Positions 16,370 to 23,753 of a stretch of DNA of 64,000 nucleotides are shown here, one piece after another. The translations under genes were made by a program, and so were the position numbers. The notes beneath the pieces are model-generated. The model made no database searches and was not told the DNA's origin. It worked only from the letters and a program-made list of their open reading frames with translations. The stretch is from positions 1 to 64,000 of the forward strand of contig NZ_LFML01000127.1 of assembly GCF_001044425.1 (NCBI RefSeq), given 5' to 3'. The stretch comes from Streptomyces roseus. Lineage in GTDB: Bacteria; Actinomycetota; Actinomycetes; Streptomycetales; Streptomycetaceae. Every line of letters begins with the position of its first letter. Within the stretch, counting starts at the first letter, position 1.

Positions 16370-17923
16370 TCACACGGCGCGTTCGCGGCCCTCCCAGTAC
16401 GGATCGCGCAGCCGCCGCTTGTACAGCTTGCCGTTCGGGTCGCGCGGCATCACCTCGATGAAGTCGACCGACTTGGGCCGCTTGAAACCGGCGAGCCGGC
16501 GCTCGCAGTGGTGCAGGATCTCCGCGGCGAGGGCGTCCCCGGCGACGAAGCCCTCGGCCGGTTCGACGACCGCCTTGACCTCCTCGCCCCAGTCGGCGTG
16601 CGGTATCCCGAAGGCGGCGGCGTCGGCGACCCCCGGATGGGTGAGCAGGGCCGACTCGATCTCCGCCGGGTAGATGTTCACCCCACCCGAGATGATCATG
16701 TCGATCTTGCGGTCGCGCAGGAAGAGGTACCCGTCCTCGTCGATCAGCCCGAGGTCGCCCACGGTGAAGAAGTCGCCGATGCGGTTCTTCTTCGTCTTGC
16801 CCTCGTCCTTGTGGTAGCTGAAGCCGCCGGTGTTCATCTTCAGGTAGACGGTGCCGAGTTCCCCGGGCGGCAGCCGGTTCCCGTCGTCGTCGAAGACGGC
16901 GAGCTCGCTGATCGGCCAGGCCTTGCCGACCGTTCCCGGCTTCTTCAGCCAGTCCTCGGCGGTGGCGAACGCGCCGCCGCCCTCGCTGGCCGCGTAGTAC
17001 TCCTCCACGCACGTGCCCCACCAGTCGATCATCGCCCGCTTGACGTGGTCCGGGCAGGGCGCGGCCCCGTGGATCGCGTGCCGCATCGAGGAGACGTCGT
17101 ACGCGTCCTTCGTCTCCTGCGGGAGGGCGAGGAGCCGGTGGAACTGCGTCGGGACCATGTGGGTGTGCGTGCAGGCGTGGTGGTCGATGAGCCGCAGCAT
17201 CTCCTGCGGGGTCCAGCGGTCCATCAGGACCAACGGGTGCCCGATGTGCAGGGCCGCGCCCGCGAATTGGAGGACGGCCGTGTGGTAGAGCGGCGAACAG
17301 ACCAGGTGGACGTTGTCGTCGAACGGCCGGATGCCGAAGATCCCGAGGAAGCCGCCGAGGTACGTCTCTTCCGGGAGCTTGCCGGGCAGCGGCCGCCGGA
17401 TGCCGCGCGGGCGCCCGGTGGTGCCGGAGGTGTAGTTCATGACCCAGCCGAGGGTGCGCCCCTCGGGCGGGGTCGCGGGCCGCCGATCGAGGAGTGCGGC
17501 GTACGGAGAGAAGCCCGCGACCTCTCCGACGCAGTAGCGGTGGCTCACGGGCAGGCCGGCCTCGTCGGCCGCGGCGGTGGCGGCCTCGGCGAAGCGCTCG
17601 TGGGCGATGAGGACCTTGGCGCCGGAGTCGGAGACGATCCAGGCGATCTCGGGGCCGACGAGGTGGTGGTTGACCGGGACCAGGTAGAAGCCGGCCTGCG
17701 AGGCGGCGAGGTAGGCGGTGAGGAACTCGACGCCGTTCGGCAGGACGACGGCGAAGACGTCGCCCTCCTCCAGTCCGGCGGCGCGCAGTCCGTGGACGAG
17801 GCGGTTGACGTCGGCGTGCAGCCGCCCGGCGCTCCATTCCTCCCCGTCGGGGGTGATGAGGACGGTGCGCCCGGGGTCGGCTGCGGCCTGCGCCCAGAAT
17901 CCGTTGGGTCGTTGCTCACTCAT
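16370..17923 (-). CDS. Acyl-CoA synthetase
   Basis: A 517-residue ANL ligase. The AMP loop NYTSGTTGRPRGIRR lies near residue 149, followed by YYAASEGGG near 300 and the hinge region GDLGLIDEDGYLFLRDRKIDMIISGGVNIYPAE (about 383-415, given here only by position and key motif). The C-terminal PNGKLYKRRLRDPYW has the catalytic lysine. It begins 14 bp after the nitronate monooxygenase stop on the same strand, so the two form an operon under the palindrome at 19087. It resembles FadD enzymes that act on branched or cyclic acids in actinobacteria. The longer frame running upstream to 19216 is a shadow of the monooxygenase gene. Confidence 0.88.
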   Translation of the reverse strand: MSEQRPNGFWAQAAADPGRTVLITPDGEEWSAGRLHADVNRLVHGLRAAGLEEGDVFAVVLPNGVEFLTAYLAASQAGFYLVPVNHHLVGPEIAWIVSDSGAKVLIAHERFAEAATAAADEAGLPVSHRYCVGEVAGFSPYAALLDRRPATPPEGRTLGWVMNYTSGTTGRPRGIRRPLPGKLPEETYLGGFLGIFGIRPFDDNVHLVCSPLYHTAVLQFAGAALHIGHPLVLMDRWTPQEMLRLIDHHACTHTHMVPTQFHRLLALPQETKDAYDVSSMRHAIHGAAPCPDHVKRAMIDWWGTCVEEYYAASEGGGAFATAEDWLKKPGTVGKAWPISELAVFDDDGNRLPPGELGTVYLKMNTGGFSYHKDEGKTKKNRIGDFFTVGDLGLIDEDGYLFLRDRKIDMIISGGVNIYPAEIESALLTHPGVADAAAFGIPHADWGEEVKAVVEPAEGFVAGDALAAEILHHCERRLAGFKRPKSVDFIEVMPRDPNGKLYKRRLRDPYWEGRERAV

Positions 17924-17937
17924 GCTGATCACACCTC

Positions 17938-19044
17938 TCAGGCGCGGCCGGCGATGCGGTTGATGCGGTCGATGGCGCGCTCGAAGCCGCTGGTGAGGTC
18001 GTCGAAGACGGCTTGGACGCTGCGTTCGGAGTTCATCCGGCCGACGATCTGGCCGACGGGGGTGCCGAGCAGCGGCTGGACCTCGTACTTCTGGATGCGC
18101 GAGACGGCCTCGGCGACGAGCAGGCCCTGGAGCGGCATCGGCAGGGCCCCGGGGCCGGCCGGGTCGTCCCAGGCGTCGGTCCACTCGGTGCGCAGCTGGC
18201 GGGCGGGCTTGCCGGTGAGGGCGCGGGAGCGGACGGTGTCGCCCGAGCCGGCGGCCAGCAGTTTGGCGGTGAGGGCGCGGGAGTGCAGGTCGGCCTCGGT
18301 GGTGGTGAGCCACAGGGAGCCGAGCCAGGCGCCTTGGGCGCCGAGGGCGAGGCCGGCGGCGATCTGCTCGCCGCTGCCGATTCCGCCGGCGGCGAGCACG
18401 GGCAGCGGGGCGACCGCCTCGGCGATCTCGGGGACCAGCACCATCGTGGCGATGTCGCCGGTGTGGCCGCCGGCCTCGTAGCCCTGGGCGACGACGATGT
18501 CGATGCCGGCTTCGGCGTGGCGGCGGGCGTGTTTCGCGCTGCCGGCGAGGGCGGCGACGAGGATCCCGTGGTCGTGGGCGCGCCCGATGACGTCGGCGGG
18601 CGGGGAACCGAGGGCGTTGGCCAGGAGTTTGATGGGGTAGTCGAAGGCGACGTCGAGCTGGCCGCGGGCGACCTGCTCCATCCACCCGGTGATCCTCCAG
18701 CCGGAGGCCTCGCCCTCGGCCAGCTCGGGTACGTGGTGCTTGGCGAGGGTCTCGCGGACGAAGGCGCGGTGGGCGGCCGGGATCATCGCCTCGATGTCGG
18801 CCTCGCTGATGCCGTCGACGGCCTTCTTGGCGGGCATGACGACGTCGAGGCCGTACGGCTTGCCGCCGGTGTGCTCCTGCATCCAGTCGAGGTCGCGCTT
18901 GAGGTCGTCGGGGGCGGTGTAGCGGACGGCGCCGAGGACGCCGAATCCGCCGGCGTGGGTGATGGCCGCGGCGACCGCCGGAAAGGGCGTGAAGCCGAAG
19001 ATGGCGTGCTCGACTCCCAGTTTCCTGCTCAGCTCCGTCTCCAT
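17938..19044 (-). CDS. Nitronate monooxygenase family flavoprotein
   Basis: A 368-residue FMN-dependent TIM-barrel protein of the nitronate monooxygenase (2-nitropropane dioxygenase) family. Diagnostic segments are the N-terminal GVEHAIFGFTPFPAVAAAITHAGG (broken by position), the active-site AQGYEAGGHTG near 190-200 containing the family histidine, and the phosphate-binding AAGGIGSGEQIAAGLALGAQGAWLGS near 220. Family members oxidise nitronates, but the pairing with FadD suggests a role in lipid or sterol ring catabolism, where similar flavoproteins (IpdC type) are known. It is the first gene of the operon, with the palindrome TCTGATGACTCGTCAGA 43 bp upstream. No clear ribosome site precedes the ATG. 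Confidence 0.88.
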   Translation of the reverse strand: METELSRKLGVEHAIFGFTPFPAVAAAITHAGGFGVLGAVRYTAPDDLKRDLDWMQEHTGGKPYGLDVVMPAKKAVDGISEADIEAMIPAAHRAFVRETLAKHHVPELAEGEASGWRITGWMEQVARGQLDVAFDYPIKLLANALGSPPADVIGRAHDHGILVAALAGSAKHARRHAEAGIDIVVAQGYEAGGHTGDIATMVLVPEIAEAVAPLPVLAAGGIGSGEQIAAGLALGAQGAWLGSLWLTTTEADLHSRALTAKLLAAGSGDTVRSRALTGKPARQLRTEWTDAWDDPAGPGALPMPLQGLLVAEAVSRIQKYEVQPLLGTPVGQIVGRMNSERSVQAVFDDLTSGFERAIDRINRIAGRA

Positions 19045-19086
19045 GGGCGCCAGCTTGCCGCAGCCCGGCGACCGAGGGAAGAGGTT

Positions 19087-19103
19087 TCTGATGACTCGTC
19101 AGA
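19087..19103. promoter_or_regulatory. Palindromic operator, TCTGAY-N5-GTCAGA type
   Basis: TCTGATGACTCGTCAGA is almost fully palindromic and is followed by TTCTTTG. It shares the TCTGAY-N5-GTCAGATT form with 897-913. It lies between the monooxygenase operon and the divergent serine hydrolase, 43 bp from the former start. Confidence 0.5.
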
Positions 19104-19190
19104 TTCTTTGCGGGCCGGTCGGTGCGGGGCCCGCCGCGCGGGCGGGCAGATACTTCGGGAGGGCGCGGTTCGGCGAACAGGAGGCCGCTG

Positions 19191-21053
19191 GTGGAGGAGC
19201 ACACGGGGGACGGCAAGGCGTCCGGCGGCAGCCGGGCCGGGTCGGCGAAGCCGACCGCAGGCGGGGCTTCCGGGGCCGGGCTGAGCCGGCGGCGGCTCGG
19301 GGGGCGGCTGCTGGCGTTGGGCGGGGTGCTGCTCCTGCACGCCGCGCTGCCCGGGGCCGCGGGGGCCGCCGGCCATCCGGCCGAACGGCGGGCGCTCCAG
19401 GGGCTGCGCCTGCGGTACGGGTCCGCGCGCCAGGCGGGGCTGGTGGACAGGCACCTGGAGGCGGCGGCCGACGAGGCCCGGCGCTTCCTCGGCCCCTCTC
19501 CCGAGCACCCCTATTACGCGGGCGCCGTGGTGCTCGCCGGCCGGGGCCGCACGATCGCCCTGCACCGTGCGATGGGCGAGGCCGTGCGGTACGCGGACTA
19601 CGACGGCCGCACCGACCGGGTGCGGGAGTTCCCCGCGGCGCAGCGCATCCCGATGGCCGAGGACACCGTCTTCGACCTGGCCTCGCTGACCAAGCTGTTC
19701 ACCTCGCTGCTGGCCGTGCAGCAGATGGAGCGCGGGCGCCTGGAGCTGGAGGCTCCGGTGGACCGGTACCTGCCCGAGTTCACGGGCGGGGGCAAAGAGC
19801 TGATCACGGTGCGCCAGCTGCTCACCCACACCTCCGGGCTGCGCTCCTGGGCCCCCTTCTACCAGCAGCCGACGCGCGCGGGGCAGTTGAGGCTGCTGTG
19901 CGGGGTGCGCCCGCAGGACACCCCCGGGACGGTGTACCGGTACTCGGACCTCAACCTCATCGCGCTACAACTGCTTCTGGAACGGATCACCGGCCACACT
20001 CTGGATCTCCTGCTCCACGACGAGATCACCGCTCCACTCGGGATGCACCGCACGCGGTACAACCCGCCGCGCTCCTGGCGCCGGGTCACCGCCGCCACCG
20101 AGATCCAGCGGCCGCCGTGGTCCGGCCTGGACCGCGGGCTGGTCTGGGGCGAGGTCCACGACGAGAACGCGTACGCCCTCGGCGGCGTCGCCGGCCACGC
20201 CGGCGTCTTCGGCACCGCGTTCGACCTGGCCGTCCTCGCCCGCACCCTCCTCGACGGCGGGGTCTACGCCGGCAGGCGCATCCTGCGCCCGGCCTCCGTC
20301 GAACTGCTCTTCACCGACTTCAACACCGCGTTCCCCGGCGACGACCACGGCCTGGGCTTCGAGCTCTACCAGCACTGGTACATGGGCGCCATGGCCACCC
20401 CGCACTCCGCCGGCCACACCGGCTTCACCGGCACCTCCCTCGTCCTGGACCCCTCCACCGACTCCTTCCTCGTCCTGCTCGGCAACTCCGTCCACCCCGT
20501 GCGCACCTGGCGGGCCGGCAGCGCGCCGCGCGTCGCCGTCGGCAACCGCTTCGCCCGCGCCGTCCCGGTCCGTACGAAGCACGGCGGCCCTGCCTGGTAC
20601 TCCGGCATGGAGACCGCCGGCTCCGGCACCCTCACCCTGCCGTCGCTGACCCCGGCGACGGCCTCGGCCCGGCTGCGCTGCGCCCTGTGGTGGGACACGG
20701 TCCCCGGCGAAGGCGCCTTCCACCTGGAGGCATCGGCCGACGGGCAGACGTGGGAGCCGCTGCCGTTCAGCACGCTGCGCTCCACGGGGGGAACCCCCGA
20801 ACAGTGGCCGCACGGCAGCGCCGGCGGCTGGTCCGGCCGCATATGGCACCACCTGGAGGCCCCCCTCACCTCCTGGGCGGGCCGCCCGGTCCACCTCCGC
20901 CTGCGCCACTCCGCGACCGGCCGCTACGTCGGCCGCGGGGTGTACGTGGACCTCATCCGCGTGTCGGAGCCCGCCCGGCTCCTCTTCACGGAGGACCGCC
21001 CGGCCGACGCCTCCCGCATCCAGGCCACGGGCTGGACCCGCTCTGCGGACTGA
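19191..21053 (+). CDS. Exported serine hydrolase (class C beta-lactamase fold)
   Basis: A 620-residue protein with an extended N-terminus, a Tat-like signal (SRRRLGGRLLALGGVLLLHA, about 36-55, with AGA cleavage), then a serine-beta-lactamase/esterase domain. Active-site motifs are S165-L-T-K168, Y251-S-D-L-N and H409-T-G. From about residue 455 a beta-rich module follows that recalls the carbohydrate-binding or immune-inhibitor-A-like domains at the end of secreted hydrolases (LRCALWWDTVPGEG... and HHLEAPLTSWAGRPVHLRLRHS by position). The GTG at 19191 has AGGAGG six bases upstream. It is likely an extracellular esterase or D-amino-peptidase. It shares its promoter region with the divergent monooxygenase operon. 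Confidence 0.85.
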   Translation: MEEHTGDGKASGGSRAGSAKPTAGGASGAGLSRRRLGGRLLALGGVLLLHAALPGAAGAAGHPAERRALQGLRLRYGSARQAGLVDRHLEAAADEARRFLGPSPEHPYYAGAVVLAGRGRTIALHRAMGEAVRYADYDGRTDRVREFPAAQRIPMAEDTVFDLASLTKLFTSLLAVQQMERGRLELEAPVDRYLPEFTGGGKELITVRQLLTHTSGLRSWAPFYQQPTRAGQLRLLCGVRPQDTPGTVYRYSDLNLIALQLLLERITGHTLDLLLHDEITAPLGMHRTRYNPPRSWRRVTAATEIQRPPWSGLDRGLVWGEVHDENAYALGGVAGHAGVFGTAFDLAVLARTLLDGGVYAGRRILRPASVELLFTDFNTAFPGDDHGLGFELYQHWYMGAMATPHSAGHTGFTGTSLVLDPSTDSFLVLLGNSVHPVRTWRAGSAPRVAVGNRFARAVPVRTKHGGPAWYSGMETAGSGTLTLPSLTPATASARLRCALWWDTVPGEGAFHLEASADGQTWEPLPFSTLRSTGGTPEQWPHGSAGGWSGRIWHHLEAPLTSWAGRPVHLRLRHSATGRYVGRGVYVDLIRVSEPARLLFTEDRPADASRIQATGWTRSAD

Positions 21054-21099
21054 GCCGGCCCCGGGGTACGGCAGCGCCCAAGGTGGCAGCGGGCCCGCG

Positions 21100-21486
21100 T
21101 CAGCCCTCGCGGACCAGGCAGAAGGGGTGACCGGCCGGGTCCGCGTACACGCGCCAGTCGTCGGGGACGGCGCCGGTGCGGGCGTCCAGGAGGGTGGCTC
21201 CGACGGCCAGCACCTGCTCCTGGGCCCGGTCCGGGTCCGGCACGGCGAAGTCCAGGTGGAACTGCTGCGGATGGGCGGGGTCCGGCCAGCGCGGCGGCCG
21301 GTGGCCCGCCACCCGCTGGAACGCGAGCACCTGGCCCGACGGGAGGTGCAGCGTCGCCCAGTGCTCGTCGAGCGACCAGCGCGGGTCCGGCCGGTTGACG
21401 GTCCCGCCCACCACCTCCCGGTAGAACTCGGCGAGTCGCAGCGGATCCGGGCAGTCCAGCACCACACACTGAAGTTCGGCGATCAT
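21100..21486 (-). CDS. VOC-superfamily (glyoxalase-like) protein
   Basis: A 128-residue single vicinal-oxygen-chelate protein with the two beta-alpha-beta-beta-beta halves visible: VVLDCPDPLRLAEFYREVVGG at the start of the first and the repeat of that pattern in HLDFAVPDPDRAQEQVLAVGA in the second. It ends DPAGHPFCLVREG, typical of small Streptomyces dioxygenase- or bleomycin-resistance-like proteins. Metal ligands are not fully conserved, so enzymatic function cannot be assumed. Convergent with the serine hydrolase. Confidence 0.85.
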   Translation of the reverse strand: MIAELQCVVLDCPDPLRLAEFYREVVGGTVNRPDPRWSLDEHWATLHLPSGQVLAFQRVAGHRPPRWPDPAHPQQFHLDFAVPDPDRAQEQVLAVGATLLDARTGAVPDDWRVYADPAGHPFCLVREG

Positions 21487-21716
21487 GGCCTGATCTTAGG
21501 GGCGTGCCGTCAAAGTCCCCTCCGGTCGGCGCCACTTCGACGGCACTTCCCCGAGCACCTCCCGGCCCGGCACCGGCGCCGGGGGCATAAAACCGTGCCC
21601 GCCGCTGTTGGCGCTCGTTGAGTTCCGTTGAGTGTTCAACTCCCTGTTCGTTTTCCCGTTCGACCCCCGGTTCAACTCCCCTCCGACAGCTCGACAGCGA
21701 AGGCAGGTACAGGCAC

Positions 21717-22178
21717 ATGGCGACCACCGACATCGACTGGGACCACCCGAAGGACCCCAAGCAGGGCACCTGGCAGCTCGACCACGTCAAGCAGTACGTC
21801 GCGACGAACGGGGCCGAGGGCCACCACTGGAACGGCACCCAGACCCTGCTGCTCACCACCGTGGGCCGCGTCTCCGGCAATGCCGTGCGCACCCCGCTCA
21901 TCTACGGCGAGGCCGACGGCCGCTACCTGATCGTCGCCTCCAAGGGCGGCGACGACGAGCACCCGCTCTGGTACAAGAACCTGACGGCCCACCCCGAGGT
22001 CCGCATCCAGGTCGGCCCCGAGGTCCTCCAGGGCACGGCCCGCACCGCGACCCCCGAGGAGCGCGCCGCGTACTGGCCGGTCATGGTGGGGCACTGGGCC
22101 GACTACGACGAGTACCAGCGCAAGACCGACCGCGAGATCCCGATCGTCGTCATCGAGCCCGCCGGGGCCGCCGCGTAA
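21717..22178 (+). CDS. Deazaflavin-dependent (Ddn-type) nitroreductase
   Basis: A 153-residue split-barrel F420-binding protein of the deazaflavin-dependent nitroreductase family. The signature GRVSGNAVRTPLIYGEADGR leads to the F420-contacting ASKGGDDEHPLWYKNLTAHPEV, and the C-terminal YWPVMVGHWADYDEYQRKTDREIPIVVIEP is highly typical. It would reduce quinones or nitro compounds using F420H2. The ATG at 21717 (AAGGCAGG upstream) is preferred over earlier in-frame codons. Confidence 0.9.
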   Translation: MATTDIDWDHPKDPKQGTWQLDHVKQYVATNGAEGHHWNGTQTLLLTTVGRVSGNAVRTPLIYGEADGRYLIVASKGGDDEHPLWYKNLTAHPEVRIQVGPEVLQGTARTATPEERAAYWPVMVGHWADYDEYQRKTDREIPIVVIEPAGAAA

Positions 22179-22184
22179 CCGCGG

Positions 22185-23753
22185 TCAGTGCCCCAGGACG
22201 GCCATCGCCGCGTTGTGGCCGGGGACCCCGCTCACGCCGCCTCCGCGCACGGCGCCCGCGCCGCACAGCAGGACGTTGGCGTACGGGGTCCCCACCCCCC
22301 AGCGGCCCGCCGCGCCCTGGTCCTGCGCGTACGGCCACGACAGGTCCCGGTGGAAGATGTGCCCGCCGGGCAACCGCAGTTCGCGCTCCAGGTCCAGTGG
22401 GGTCTTCGCCTCGATGCAGGGCCGCCCGTCCGCGTCGAAGGCCAGGCAGTCGGTGATCGGCTCGGCCAGGTGCGCGTCCAGCTGTGCAAGCGTCCCGGTC
22501 AGCAGCACCTCGCGCGCCCCCTGGTTGTCGTGTCCGAACAGCCGGGCCGGGGTGTGCAGGCCGAACAGGGTCAGCGTCTGGTACCCCTGCGCCACGAGTT
22601 CCGGCCCGAGGATCGTCGGATCGGTCAGCGAGTGGCAGTAGATCTCCGAGGGCGGTACGGACGGCAGTTCGCCCGTGGCCGCCTCCGCGTACGCCCGCGC
22701 CAGCTCCGCGTAACCCTCCGCGACGTGGAACGTGCCGCCGAAGGCCTCCCGCGGATCCACCGAGGTGTCCCGCAGCCGCGGCAGCCGCCGCAGCAGCATG
22801 TTGACCTTGAGCTGCGCGCCTTCGACCGGCGCCGCCGGCCCCGTCTCGCCCAGCAGTTCGCCCAGGGTCCGCGGCGAGGCGTTGACCAGCACCGTCCGCC
22901 CGACGACCCGTCCCTCCCCCGTCGCCGTACGAAAGGTCACCTCGGCCGGCGCCCGCCCGTCCGGTTCGATGCGCAGCACCTCGTGCCCGGTCGCGATCTC
23001 GGCCCCGGCCGCCCGGGCCGCGGTCGCCAGCGCGTCGGTGAGCGCGCCCATCCCGCCGACCGGAACGTCCCAGTCCCCCGTGCCGCCGCCGATGACGTGG
23101 TACAGGAAGCAGCGGTTCTGTACGAGCGAGGCGTCGTGCGCGTCCGCGAACGTGCCGATCAGGGCGTCGGTGAGCACCACGCCCCGCACCAGGTCGTCGG
23201 CGAAGTGCTCCTCGACGGCCCGCCCGAGCGGCTCCTCGAACAGCATCCGCCAGGCCGTCTCGTCGTCGATCCGGGCCCGCAGCTCCGCCCGCGTGGGCAG
23301 CGGCTCGGTGAGCGTGGGGAAGACCTTCTCGGCAAGGCGCCCGGTCCGCCCGTGGAAGGCGCGCCAGCTCTCGTACTCCCGCTCCGAGCCGGTCAGCCGC
23401 GCGAACGACTCACGGGTGCGGGACTCCCCGCCGCCGACGAGGAGCCCGCCGGCCCGCCCGTCGCGCTCGACCGGCGTGTACGAGGAGACCGTCCGCTTGC
23501 GGACGGCGAACTCCAGCCCCAGGTCCCGCACGATCTTCGCCGGGAGCAGGGAGACGAGGTACGAGTAGCGCGAGAGCCGGGCGTCGACGCCGACGAAGGG
23601 GCGGGTGGAGATCGCGGCTCCGCCGGTGTTCCCGAGCCGCTCCAGGACCAGCACCGAACGGCCCGCCCGGGCCAGGTACGCGGCGGCGACCAGTCCGTTG
23701 TGCCCGCCGCCCACGATCACGTCGTCGTATACATCGTGCCCGAAGCTCGTCAT
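22185..23753 (-). CDS. FAD-dependent oxidoreductase (PYROXD2/phytoene-desaturase-like)
   Basis: A 522-residue flavoprotein. The N-terminal dinucleotide fold is VIVGGGHNGLVAAAYLARAG (residues 13-32), followed by GGAAISTRPF. The C-terminal FAD-contact LLCGAGAVRGGGVSGVPGHNAA is characteristic of the NAD(P)/FAD-dependent (PYROXD2-like) family related to carotenoid desaturases. Its ATG overlaps the stop of the kinase gene as ATGA (23750-23753), so translation should be coupled. No carotenoid genes are near. The substrate is unknown; an earlier GTG at 23768 is possible but lies inside the kinase gene. Confidence 0.88.
   Translation of the reverse strand: MTSFGHDVYDDVIVGGGHNGLVAAAYLARAGRSVLVLERLGNTGGAAISTRPFVGVDARLSRYSYLVSLLPAKIVRDLGLEFAVRKRTVSSYTPVERDGRAGGLLVGGGESRTRESFARLTGSEREYESWRAFHGRTGRLAEKVFPTLTEPLPTRAELRARIDDETAWRMLFEEPLGRAVEEHFADDLVRGVVLTDALIGTFADAHDASLVQNRCFLYHVIGGGTGDWDVPVGGMGALTDALATAARAAGAEIATGHEVLRIEPDGRAPAEVTFRTATGEGRVVGRTVLVNASPRTLGELLGETGPAAPVEGAQLKVNMLLRRLPRLRDTSVDPREAFGGTFHVAEGYAELARAYAEAATGELPSVPPSEIYCHSLTDPTILGPELVAQGYQTLTLFGLHTPARLFGHDNQGAREVLLTGTLAQLDAHLAEPITDCLAFDADGRPCIEAKTPLDLERELRLPGGHIFHRDLSWPYAQDQGAAGRWGVGTPYANVLLCGAGAVRGGGVSGVPGHNAAMAVLGH

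Noticed and set aside
14747-18481. A very long plus-strand open frame of about 1240 codons
   Set aside because: It is antisense to the antiporter, FadD and monooxygenase genes and shows no domain; long shadow frames are expected at this GC content.
17924-19216. A 948-codon open frame apparently fusing the FadD at 16370 to an upstream domain
   Set aside because: The upstream part is the out-of-frame shadow of the nitronate monooxygenase gene, which has clear family motifs in its own frame.
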